A DNA stretch of 12,699 bases from NCBI GenBank assembly GCA_028678635.1, contig JAJRDC010000245.1, positions 1-12,699 on the forward strand, read 5' to 3'. This stretch comes from Methanomicrobiales archaeon (GTDB lineage Archaea; Halobacteriota; Methanomicrobia; Methanomicrobiales; JACTUA01). Made by a program: the position numbers and the translations under genes. Every line of letters begins with the position of its first letter. Position 1 is the stretch's first letter. Below, one piece after another: positions 6,151-12,699 of this stretch. The notes under the pieces were generated by a model that saw only the letters and a list, made by a program, of their open reading frames with translations, made no database searches and was not told the origin of the DNA.

Positions 6151-7535
6151 GGTTCCATGGCCTCCCTGATCTCGCCCTCGCCCGGCAGGATCCCGGTGAG
6201 GTACCGGAACTGTTCGCGGGCCTGGCGGATGAACATCTCGGTCCCCGGGATCACCCTGCAGCCTGCTGCCCGGGCCGCCCGGATCAGCGGCGTTTCGGGT
6301 GGCGTGTACACCAGGTCAAAGACCGTCATCCCTGCCCGCAGTGCCCGGACAGGGACGGCCATGCCGGTATCCGGGTGCATTCCCACCGGGGTGGCATGGA
6401 CCAGCACGTCGGGCGAGAGCCGCTCCAGTTCCGTCAGGGGTCCGGACGCGCACCCGAACCGCGCTGCGAGCTGCCGGGCCCTCTCCGGTGTCCGGTTCAG
6501 GATGGTCACCTCCATTCCCAGCGAGCGCATGGCGTGGGCCGCGGCCGCGGCAGCCCCGCCGGCGCCCACCAGCGCTGCCCTGGAACCCTTCAGATGCTCC
6601 AGGGGACTACGGATACCCAGCCAGTCGGTGTTGTACCCGCTGAGTTCCCCGCCGCACTGGATCACCGTGTTCACGGCACCGATGGCCGCCGCGTCCCGGT
6701 CCACCGTGTCCAGCTGGGGGATCACCTGCTCCTTGAAGGGGATCGTGACCGCAGATCCCCGGAAGTCCAGGAGACGCATCGCCCGAAGAAGGCTCCCTAT
6801 CTCCTCCGGCTGGAAGAAGGTGGAGAAGAACCCGAGGCCGTAGCGTGCGAAAAGGACATTCTGGAAGGCCGGGGTCCGGGAGTGGAGCACGGGATTCCCG
6901 GCGACCCCGCAGATGCGGGTGAGGGGATCTTCCCCGTCACCCTGGAGGATCCTGCGGATCCGTCCCGGGTCCGTGCCGGGTATCCCGAGAGTGGCAAGGA
7001 GCCGGAGCCCCCCGGTCAGGGATTCCGGCGCCACGGTTCTCCCGCCAAGTACCGCCCTGATCGTATCCGCGGTCTGCGCCGGCGACAGGGTGGAGGTGTC
7101 GATGCAGAAATCCGCCGCTGCCAGGTACGCGGAGCGGCGGGCGGAGAGGAGGGCAGGTACCTCCTCCTCCAGCGGGAGCCCGGTGAGGGACGGACGTCCG
7201 GACCCCCTGATCCGTTCCAGGATGGCGTCCGTCGATGCCCTGAGGAGCACCATCCGGGTGTCCCTGCGCATGTGCCGCACGTTCTCGGGATCCAGGATAG
7301 CCCCGCCACCGGCCGCCACCACGAGGGGACCAGGGGGGAGGGCCGCGATCACCTCCCGTTCCCGCCTCCGGAAGCCCTCCTCGCCCTCGGTGCGGAAGAT
7401 TTCAGGGATCGGGCCGCCTGCCCGGGTTTCGATCTCCCGGTCCAGGTCCAGAAACGGAATCCCCATCTGCCCGGCAAGGAGGCTCCCCGCGTGGCTCTTT
7501 CCCGTGCCCCGGAACCCGATGAGGACCACCCTCAC
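6147..7535 (-). CDS. aroKE: Bifunctional shikimate kinase (bacterial P-loop type) - shikimate dehydrogenase fusion
   Basis: 462 residues carrying two consecutive pathway activities. Residues 1 to about 165 are a bacterial AroK-type kinase: Walker A GFRGTGKS at 7-14, shikimate-binding Asp32 (DLDRE), FRRRE at 55-59, GGG at 76-78, and lid GRPSL at 113-117. Residues from about 207 are an NADP shikimate dehydrogenase: [10 protein letters not shown] at 210-219, VTIPFKE with Lys268, GAVNTV, YNTD with Asp304, a GAGGAA nucleotide loop at 324-329, and NRT at 347-349 typical of NADP users. The dehydrogenase makes shikimate and the kinase phosphorylates it. A linker of about 40 residues joins the domains; part of it resembles the end of a dehydroquinate dehydratase. 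Archaea usually use an unrelated GHMP shikimate kinase, so the kinase half suggests transfer. The GTG start overlaps the aroA stop by four bases (GTGA). Confidence 0.94.
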   Translation of the reverse strand: MRVVLIGFRGTGKSHAGSLLAGQMGIPFLDLDREIETRAGGPIPEIFRTEGEEGFRRREREVIAALPPGPLVVAAGGGAILDPENVRHMRRDTRMVLLRASTDAILERIRGSGRPSLTGLPLEEEVPALLSARRSAYLAAADFCIDTSTLSPAQTADTIRAVLGGRTVAPESLTGGLRLLATLGIPGTDPGRIRRILQGDGEDPLTRICGVAGNPVLHSRTPAFQNVLFARYGLGFFSTFFQPEEIGSLLRAMRLLDFRGSAVTIPFKEQVIPQLDTVDRDAAAIGAVNTVIQCGGELSGYNTDWLGIRSPLEHLKGSRAALVGAGGAAAAAAHAMRSLGMEVTILNRTPERARQLAARFGCASGPLTELERLSPDVLVHATPVGMHPDTGMAVPVRALRAGMTVFDLVYTPPETPLIRAARAAGCRVIPGTEMFIRQAREQFRYLTGILPGEGEIREAMEP

Positions 7536-8800
7536 AGAAGCCCGGCCCCCTTCAGCTGGTCCCAGAACCCGGGGAAGGATTTCCCCACGGTCTCCGCGTG
7601 ATCCACCGTGACGCCACCGGCACCGATCCCGATGACGGCGAAGGCCATGGCGATCCGGTGGTCATCTGCCGGGTCCAGCGTGCCCCCGCGGAGTGCTGCC
7701 GGGAAGATCCGTATCCAGTCCTTCCCGGTCTCCACCTTCCCTCCCAGGGACCGGAGGTGGCCGGCCATCACCCGGATCCGATCACTTTCCTTGTACCGGA
7801 GATGGCTCACTCCCCGGATGGTGGTGGGGCTCGCGGCAAAGGGTGCCACGGCACAGACCGTCATCACCGTGTCCGGCGATGCGGACATGTCGATGTCCAC
7901 GCCGTGGAGCGGGCCGGTCCGCTCGACGGTGAGCGAGGTATCCTCCACGAGAACGGTGCACCCCATGGCGGCCAGGATCGAGGGAAAGACCCGGTCGCCC
8001 TGCACCGAGCACGACGCCAGGCCATCCACCGTCACCCTCCCGCCGGCCACGGCGGCCAGGGCCATCAGGTAGGAAGCCGAGGAGTAGTCCCCCTCCACCC
8101 GGTAGTCGATCCCCCGGTACCCCTTCCCTGCCGGGACCCGGAACCGGGTGGAGCCCTCCCTCTCCACCTGCGCCCCGAAGGTCTGCATCAGGCCGGCCGT
8201 GACATCCAGGTAACTGGCGGAGACCGGCGGGGGGTCGATCCGGAGCACCAGGTCTTCGGCCCCGCAGGGCCCCGCAAGGAGGAGCGAGGATGCAAACTGG
8301 CTGGAGATGGACCCGTTCACCGTCACCTCCCCGCCGCGGAAGGTTCCCCAGACGGTGAGGGGAGGATAGCCCGTCTCACCCAGGTACCGGGCATGGCCCC
8401 CCAGCACCGCGAGGGCGTCGGCCAGGGGACCCACGGGCCGCTCACGCATCCGGGCGGAGCCGTCCAGCGTCACCTCCCGGGGTGCCAGCAGGGCGATGGA
8501 AGCGAGGAGCCGGAGGGAGGTGCCCGAGTTCCCCAGGTCCAGGGTCACCGGCCCGCCGCCGGGGAGCCTGCATCCCGACCCCTTGATCCGTAGGGTTCCC
8601 CCGCTCTCCGTGATCCCTGCCCCCAGTGCCCGGAGCGCCGCAAGGGTCCGGCGGGTGTCCTCTGCCATGAGGGGGGATCGGAGCACCGTGTCCCCTTCGG
8701 CAAGGGCGCCGGCAATCAGGGCCCGGTGGGTGTAGCTCTTGGAGGGGGGCGCCGTGAACCGGAGGTCCAGGCCCTCTCCCTTCCGGAGGGTCACCTTCAC
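7532..8800 (-). CDS. aroA: 3-Phosphoshikimate 1-carboxyvinyltransferase (EPSP synthase)
   Basis: Transfers the enolpyruvyl group of PEP to shikimate 3-phosphate. 422 residues, the usual size. Motifs: APPSKSYTHRALIAG with Lys21, Ser22 and Arg26; LGNSGTSLRL at 89-98; ARMRERP at 116-122; SISSQ with Gln168; SPDTVMT with catalytic Asp310; RYKESDR with Glu338 and Arg341; DDHRIAMA with His381 and Arg382; and GKSFP with Lys407. The GTG at 8800 is chosen because it overlaps the pheA stop by four bases, has GGAGG seven bases upstream (8808-8812), and places the substrate loop at the expected depth. The frame stays open upstream, but that part is pheA read in another frame. Leu98 stands where E. coli has Pro101, next to the glyphosate-sensing helix. 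Confidence 0.96.
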   Translation of the reverse strand: MKVTLRKGEGLDLRFTAPPSKSYTHRALIAGALAEGDTVLRSPLMAEDTRRTLAALRALGAGITESGGTLRIKGSGCRLPGGGPVTLDLGNSGTSLRLLASIALLAPREVTLDGSARMRERPVGPLADALAVLGGHARYLGETGYPPLTVWGTFRGGEVTVNGSISSQFASSLLLAGPCGAEDLVLRIDPPPVSASYLDVTAGLMQTFGAQVEREGSTRFRVPAGKGYRGIDYRVEGDYSSASYLMALAAVAGGRVTVDGLASCSVQGDRVFPSILAAMGCTVLVEDTSLTVERTGPLHGVDIDMSASPDTVMTVCAVAPFAASPTTIRGVSHLRYKESDRIRVMAGHLRSLGGKVETGKDWIRIFPAALRGGTLDPADDHRIAMAFAVIGIGAGGVTVDHAETVGKSFPGFWDQLKGAGLL

Positions 8801-9585
8801 TCGGGAACCTCCAGCCGGGAGTAGCACCCCAGGTCCTTCACATGGGTGATCTCCTTCAGGAAGGCAACAGCCCCTTCCCACCCGGTCGCCATCTGGAAGT
8901 CGATGAAGAAGACGTAGCTCCCCATCCCCCGCTTGGAGGGCCGGGACTCGATCCGGGTCAGGTTGATGCCCCGGGCCGAGAAGACCCCCAGCAGGTCGTG
9001 AAGGAGCCCCGGGCGGTCGGTATGGGGATCGATGAGCAGGCTGCACTTGGTACACGGATCGCACCTGCCCGGGGACGCCGCGATCCGGACGAAGCGGGTG
9101 ATGTTCCCCGGGCTGTTCTGCACGTCCTCCCTGATGAGAGGAATCCCGTAGTGGGTGGCGGTGAACCGGGAAAGGAGCGCCCCGCTCCCCGGGTGGCGCA
9201 GCACCTCCTGCGCCGATGCGGCATTGGACGAGGTAGGGATCACCTCCACGCCCAGCCGGTCCAGAAAGATGCTGCACTGCTCATGGGTCTGGGGATGGGC
9301 ATAGATCCGGGTCACATGCTCCAGGGGAACCCGGGCCGCCAGGTGGTGGCGGACCTCCAGGTACGCCTCGGCAGTGATGAAGACCCCGTGGGAGAGGAGC
9401 CCGTCCAGGGTTGCCCCCACCCCGCCCGCCTCACTGTTCTCCAGGGGGACAAGACCCTCCATCTTCCCCGCCTCCACGTCGGCAAAGATCTGCCGGATGG
9501 TGGGGAGGGGCACGGCCTGGCCTGGAAAGAGCCGTTCCGCGAGCTCGTGGCTGATGGTGCCCTGCGGTCCAAGGACTCCGATCAT
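8797..9585 (-). CDS. pheA: Prephenate dehydratase with C-terminal ACT domain
   Basis: Converts prephenate to phenylpyruvate for phenylalanine. 262 residues without chorismate mutase. The catalytic domain shows GPQGTIS at 6-12, VPLENSEAGG at 46-55, YAHPQTHEQC at 95-104, and the essential NITRF at 161-165. An ACT domain (about 182-255) with RPGLL at 191-195 and ESRP at 213-216 suggests feedback control by phenylalanine. A CDPCTKC cluster (residues 175-181) sits in the hinge. ATG 9585 is preferred over an in-frame ATG at 9606: it has GGAGG at 9590-9594, four bases away, it overlaps the micro-ORF stop by four bases, and it begins at the conserved MIGVLGPQG. Confidence 0.96.
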   Translation of the reverse strand: MIGVLGPQGTISHELAERLFPGQAVPLPTIRQIFADVEAGKMEGLVPLENSEAGGVGATLDGLLSHGVFITAEAYLEVRHHLAARVPLEHVTRIYAHPQTHEQCSIFLDRLGVEVIPTSSNAASAQEVLRHPGSGALLSRFTATHYGIPLIREDVQNSPGNITRFVRIAASPGRCDPCTKCSLLIDPHTDRPGLLHDLLGVFSARGINLTRIESRPSKRGMGSYVFFIDFQMATGWEGAVAFLKEITHVKDLGCYSRLEVPE

Positions 9586-9656
9586 GATTCCTCCGGGGGG
9601 AACCACCGTGGCTCCTCCCGCAGGATCCTCATGGTTCCCTCCGCCGAAAGCCTCAT
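9582..9656 (-). CDS. 24-residue micro-ORF coupled to tyrA and pheA
   Basis: A tiny reading frame bridging tyrA and pheA, with ATGA overlaps at both ends: its ATG shares bases with the tyrA stop and its TGA with the pheA ATG. It has its own GGAGG at 9664-9668, seven bases before the start. A second in-frame ATG at codon 9 (9632) also has a GGAGG five bases upstream, so a 16-residue product is possible. The peptide is charged (Arg/Glu-rich), contains one Trp and one Phe near its end (PRWFPP), and has no recognised domain. It may be a coupling device that carries ribosomes to the pheA start rather than a functional peptide. It occupies the slot where an AroQ domain lies in fused archaeal TyrA-AroQ-PheA proteins, but I see no AroQ similarity. 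Confidence 0.5.
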   Translation of the reverse strand: MRLSAEGTMRILREEPRWFPPEES

Positions 9657-10483
9657 GACGGTCCCTCCACCAGGAGTTCGATCATGCGGTCGGTCTCTTC
9701 CGTAGCCCGGCATGCATCGCCCCGGAAGGATACGGCCGTCATCCGGAAGAAATCCTCGAATGCGGTGGGATCCATGGAGGCCACCCGTTCCCTGAGATCC
9801 CGGACCACGCCCTCGAAGACGGCGAGGGCCGGCCCGGTCTCCGGGTTCATCTGCAGGATGTCGGCATAGAGGGCCGGGTCCTGGGAGAGGAGCCGTCCCA
9901 CCAGGTCCAGCTGGATGCGGTACACGGGGCTCGTTGCCGCCAGGGCCTCGCCGACATCGGTCCCCAGGGTCCGCATGGCGCCGGCCACGCAGAGGGTGGA
10001 GAAGTGGGTGATCCCCTGGATCACGGCCATCAGCCGGTCGTGGGCCTCCGGTGTGGTAACGGTGACCCGTGCCCCCTCGGCCCGGAAAGCGCGGTACAGC
10101 TGTTCCGCCGTCTCCTCCCGGCACCGGGCCGGTATCGCGATGATCGTCTGGTTCCGGAGGCCGGAACCGCCGGGTCCAAACATGGGATGGAACCCGATCA
10201 CCTCTGCCCTTGACTCGAGCATCGCCTGGACCGGTGCCACCTTCACGGACGTGAGGTCGCAGATCACCTGGTCCTCCCGGAGCAGGGGGGCGATCGCCCG
10301 GATCACCGGCACCGTTTCCCGGATGGGCACAGTGACCATGACGAGATCAGCCTTCGCTGCCAGATCCCGGGCAGTGAGGGGGGTGGATCGCCCCGAGACC
10401 ATCACCTCCCAGCCTGCCCGGGCCAGCACCCCGGCAAAGAGGTTCCCCATCTTCCCGGTCCCCCCGATGATCCCTGCCTTCAT
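9653..10483 (-). CDS. tyrA: Prephenate dehydrogenase
   Basis: Oxidatively decarboxylates prephenate to 4-hydroxyphenylpyruvate for tyrosine. 276 residues. Rossmann fold opens with GIIGGTGKMG at 4-13, then VSGRS where NAD-specific enzymes usually carry an acidic residue, so NADP use is plausible. Further motifs: VPIRE, DLTSVK, GFHPMFGPGG and QGITHFSTL, which supplies the family's second conserved His. No chorismate mutase or ACT domain is attached. ATG 10483 is preferred over GTG 10489: GGAG at 10492-10495 is eight bases from the ATG but only two from the GTG. That leaves two bases between the dehydroquinate synthase II stop and tyrA. Its stop overlaps the micro-ORF ATG by four bases. Confidence 0.94.
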   Translation of the reverse strand: MKAGIIGGTGKMGNLFAGVLARAGWEVMVSGRSTPLTARDLAAKADLVMVTVPIRETVPVIRAIAPLLREDQVICDLTSVKVAPVQAMLESRAEVIGFHPMFGPGGSGLRNQTIIAIPARCREETAEQLYRAFRAEGARVTVTTPEAHDRLMAVIQGITHFSTLCVAGAMRTLGTDVGEALAATSPVYRIQLDLVGRLLSQDPALYADILQMNPETGPALAVFEGVVRDLRERVASMDPTAFEDFFRMTAVSFRGDACRATEETDRMIELLVEGPS

Positions 10484-10485
10484 CC

Positions 10486-11472
10486 TCACTTCTCCTTGAT
10501 CGTCTCCTTCACCGCGGTGCCGAAGTGGCGGCCGCCCTCGGCGATGGCACCCAGCACCCGGTCCCCTTTCCTCAACGCCACCACCGAGACCGGCGTCCCG
10601 TTCTCGCCGATGAGCCGCACGGTTTCTGCGTTCTGGAGGACGAGCGTTGCCTTCACGTCGCCGGCCTCCGCCTCCACGAGGAGGAGCGGTCTCCGCTCGA
10701 TCTTCAATCGGCCCACCACCGCGTCGGTGGAGGAGCCCGAGGAGGTCACCACCGCCACGTGGTCCCCTGCCGAGAGCTCGGAGAGGTACGCCGTCTTCCC
10801 GTCTGACTTCATCAGGTACGCGTGGACGGCCCCCGCGTTCACCCGGAACGGCCGGGGGGCCACGTAGGGGTTCTCGGCGGTCTCGGCCTGGACGAGCAGG
10901 AACGCCGACGAGGTGTCCCCGACAAGCATCCCCTGCCCCTCGGCCATCATGGAGCAGGTGTCCACGCAGACACGGTCACCGATGCCCACCGGCCGGATCG
11001 AGGTGACCGTGAAGGGAACCAGCGGGACGGCTCCCTCCGAACCCTTCACAAGGGCCCCCACCTTCCGGATCTCGCCTGCATCGGCAGTAGCGAGGAGGAC
11101 CCCGTGGACCCCCCGCTCCAGCACCCGGAGGGCAAGCTCCGCCTCACCGGCGTTCCGCACCCGGGCGATGACCCGGTCCGCCCGGGCCACCAGGTTCTCC
11201 AGCGGGATCACGGTCCAGTCGGTGGTGGAGACCACTGCGTAGCCCTCCTTTGCCCGGCGCACCGCCTCGTCCTCGTCGGCCCGGCCCCGGATCTGCACCT
11301 CGAAGACATCCTTCCCGGGCACCAGGTCGCCGTCCGGGGCCACCGTCCTGACCCGGGCAAGCTCCCGAGCCTTTGCCGCGTGCTCCACGACAAGCACGTC
11401 GGCACCGCTCTCCAGTGCGGTGGTGGCCAGCTCCTTCTTCCAGGGGCGGACCTCCACCCAGAACTCCTTCAT
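10486..11472 (-). CDS. aroB': 3-Dehydroquinate synthase II (archaeal AroB')
   Basis: Performs the NAD-dependent oxidative deamination and cyclisation of 2-amino-3,7-dideoxy-D-threo-hept-6-ulosonate (ADH) to 3-dehydroquinate, the archaeal replacement for AroB (family of MJ1249). 328 residues, within the family range. Signature blocks: an N-terminal KEFWVEVRPW, VTSIRPVGIGDRVCVDTCSM at 156-175, GMLVG at 181-185, and NPYVAPRPFRVNAGAVHAY at 201-219. ATG 11472 overlaps the upstream aldolase stop by four bases (ATGA), with GGAG at 11481-11484, eight bases away. Together with the neighbouring aldolases it shows the organism uses the ADH route instead of DAHP synthase and AroB. Confidence 0.95.
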   Translation of the reverse strand: MKEFWVEVRPWKKELATTALESGADVLVVEHAAKARELARVRTVAPDGDLVPGKDVFEVQIRGRADEDEAVRRAKEGYAVVSTTDWTVIPLENLVARADRVIARVRNAGEAELALRVLERGVHGVLLATADAGEIRKVGALVKGSEGAVPLVPFTVTSIRPVGIGDRVCVDTCSMMAEGQGMLVGDTSSAFLLVQAETAENPYVAPRPFRVNAGAVHAYLMKSDGKTAYLSELSAGDHVAVVTSSGSSTDAVVGRLKIERRPLLLVEAEAGDVKATLVLQNAETVRLIGENGTPVSVVALRKGDRVLGAIAEGGRHFGTAVKETIKEK

Positions 11473-12254
11473 CCTGCCTTCTCCAGTGCCCGGGCCGGGT
11501 CCTCTTCCTCGTGGACCACCCGGCAGATCGCCTTCGTGAACTGGGTGGTGTTCTCCCGCTGGAAGGCGTTCCTGCCCATGCAGACCCCGGCTGCCCCGGC
11601 CCTGACCGCGTCCCGGATCATCTTCAGGGCTTCCAGGTCCCCGCCCTTCTCACCGCCGGCCACCATCACCGGCACCGAGCAGGCGGCGGTAATCTCCCGG
11701 AAGGAGGAAACGTCGCCGGTGTAGTTCGTCTTGATCATGTCGGCCCCCATCTCCTCGGCCACGCGGACACACTGCCCCACCGCCTGTGGCGAGACCGGAT
11801 CGATCCCCTTGCCCCGGGGGTACACCATGGCCAGGAGCGGGATCCCCCACCGGGCACATTTCTTGGTTACCTCGCCGGCCGATTCAATCATCTTTGACTC
11901 GTTGGGGGCGCCCAGGTTCACATGGATGGAGACCGCGTCCGCTCCGAGGACGATGGCCTCCTCAACGGTGCAGACCAGCACCTTGTCGTTGGGATCCGGG
12001 TTCAGGCTGGTGGACCCCGAGAGGTGGACGATGAGCCCGATGTCCCTCCCGTGCTTCCGGTGTCCGGCCTTCACCATCCCCTTATGCAGCACGATGGCGT
12101 TGGCTCCCCCGTCCGATACGTCGGTGATCACCCTGGTCATGTCCGTGAGCCCCTTGATCTGCCCCAGGGAGAACCCGTGGTCCATGGGGATGATCACCGC
12201 TCGCTTCGTGTTCCTGTCAATGATCCGCTCGATCCTGATGTCCTTTCCAATCAT
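11469..12254 (-). CDS. DhnA-type class I aldolase, ADH synthase (AroA') or DKFP synthase paralogue
   Basis: Member of the MJ0400/MJ1585 family. ADH synthase (MJ0400) transfers a hydroxypyruvaldehyde unit from 6-deoxy-5-ketofructose 1-phosphate (DKFP) to aspartate semialdehyde; MJ1585 is the related fructose-bisphosphate aldolase that makes DKFP. 261 residues. Catalytic features: MDHG with Asp25, AMVYPRG with Tyr145, IKTNYTG with Schiff-base Lys175, phosphate loop VAGGEKGG, and GRNAF. ATG 12254 is chosen because AAGGAG lies ten bases upstream (12265-12270) and the family N-terminus begins there; the upstream extension overlaps the preceding gene. Its 4-base overlap with dehydroquinate synthase II favours a dedicated aromatic role. 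The companion gene at 12277 looks closer to the MJ0400 consensus, so which paralogue is the true ADH synthase is left open. Confidence 0.85.
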   Translation of the reverse strand: MIGKDIRIERIIDRNTKRAVIIPMDHGFSLGQIKGLTDMTRVITDVSDGGANAIVLHKGMVKAGHRKHGRDIGLIVHLSGSTSLNPDPNDKVLVCTVEEAIVLGADAVSIHVNLGAPNESKMIESAGEVTKKCARWGIPLLAMVYPRGKGIDPVSPQAVGQCVRVAEEMGADMIKTNYTGDVSSFREITAACSVPVMVAGGEKGGDLEALKMIRDAVRAGAAGVCMGRNAFQRENTTQFTKAICRVVHEEEDPARALEKAG

Positions 12255-12276
12255 ACGTTGATCACTCCTTGTTCCT

Positions 12277-12699
12277 TCAAGCCTTAAGAATCTCCAGTGA
12301 TTCGTCCACGGTCCTTCCCTCATGCACGATGGCGGCGGCCGCCCTGACGAACCGGTCGGGGGCCGGGTGCTGGAAGGCGTTCCGGCCGATGGAGATACCG
12401 GCCGCCCCCCCCTCCATGGCGCCTGCGATGAGGGTGAGGGTCACCCGTTCATCGGTCTTGGAACCCCCCGCCACCACCACGGGCACCGGGCATCCCCGGG
12501 TCACGATCCGGAAGCTGTCGGGGTCGCCCGTGTACACGGTCTTCACGATGTCGGCCCCCAGCTCCGCCGCGGCGCGGGCGGCGAGCGCCACCTGCTCCGT
12601 ATCGTTCTCCTTCCGGATCTTGGCCCCGCGGGGGTACATCATGGCAAGGAGCGGCATCCCCCACTCCATGCACTCGACGGAGGTCCGGCCCAGGTCGCG
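12277..12699 (-). CDS. Second DhnA-type class I aldolase (ADH synthase/DKFP synthase family), 5' end missing
   Basis: The last ~140 residues of a paralogue of the next gene; the N-terminus runs off the right edge. It reads RDLG, then EWGMPLLAMMYPRG with the general-acid Tyr, ADIVKTVYTGDPDSFR with the Schiff-base Lys, CPVPVVVAGGSKT, and GISIGRNAFQH, so the catalytic residues are kept. The pattern is close to my recollection of MJ0400 (ADH synthase), closer than that of the gene downstream. It ends 22 bases before the next gene's ATG and is clearly in the same transcription unit. The two together could supply DKFP synthesis and ADH synthesis, or be a redundant pair. An in-frame ATG at 12669 exists but cuts the fold, so it is not the start. 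Confidence 0.86.
   Translation of the reverse strand, partial: RDLGRTSVECMEWGMPLLAMMYPRGAKIRKENDTEQVALAARAAAELGADIVKTVYTGDPDSFRIVTRGCPVPVVVAGGSKTDERVTLTLIAGAMEGGAAGISIGRNAFQHPAPDRFVRAAAAIVHEGRTVDESLEILKA

Noticed and set aside
7532..9277. Continuous 581-codon minus frame covering aroA and beyond
   Set aside because: The upstream part is pheA read in the wrong frame; EPSP synthase begins at GTG 8800 with a GTGA overlap and a GGAGG.
1..12699. CRISPR arrays, insertion sequences, att sites or defence genes
   Set aside because: No regular repeats, transposase, integrase or toxin-antitoxin frames seen on either strand.

Overview
The window is GC-rich DNA from a euryarchaeal methanogen, most likely of the Methanomicrobiales (inferred from protein character, not tested by a search). 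The archaeal signs are the aromatic entry route that starts from ADH synthase and dehydroquinate synthase II instead of DAHP synthase and AroB, an archaeal Trm-G10 tRNA methyltransferase, a U32/DUF3656 protein, and TATA-like promoters. Most gene starts have GGAGG-type ribosome binding sites.

Layout. The left edge (1-826, minus) holds the 5' part of a tRNA G10 methyltransferase. Divergent from it is a long U32-family protein (946-3594, plus), followed by aroD (3696-4325, plus) behind its own TATA-like box. A T-rich terminator and about 330 bases of non-coding, structured DNA separate aroD from a small cysteine-rich zinc protein (4769-5017, minus). From 5152 to the right edge everything lies on the minus strand and forms one very compact aromatic amino acid operon. 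In transcription order it runs: DhnA-type aldolase (partial), ADH synthase-type aldolase, dehydroquinate synthase II, tyrA, a 24-codon micro-ORF, pheA, aroA, a shikimate kinase-shikimate dehydrogenase fusion, and aroC. Six of its junctions are 4-base ATGA/GTGA overlaps.

How the genes work together. The aldolases and dehydroquinate synthase II make 3-dehydroquinate. The unlinked AroD makes dehydroshikimate. The fusion protein makes shikimate and then shikimate 3-phosphate. AroA and AroC give chorismate. TyrA and PheA take prephenate to the Tyr and Phe precursors. Chorismate mutase is absent from the window. Bacterial U32 hydroxylases RlhA and TrhP depend on prephenate, so the U32 gene beside aroD and the prephenate genes may be functionally linked.

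Main points to follow up: the U32/prephenate neighbourhood; a U32 reading frame with no canonical start codon before its conserved N-terminus; a bacterial-type shikimate kinase fused to shikimate dehydrogenase in an archaeal operon, with a linker that resembles the tail of a dehydroquinate dehydratase; a micro-ORF coupled at both ends between tyrA and pheA; tandem aldolase paralogues; and a twin CxHCxGxGCxYC zinc protein.
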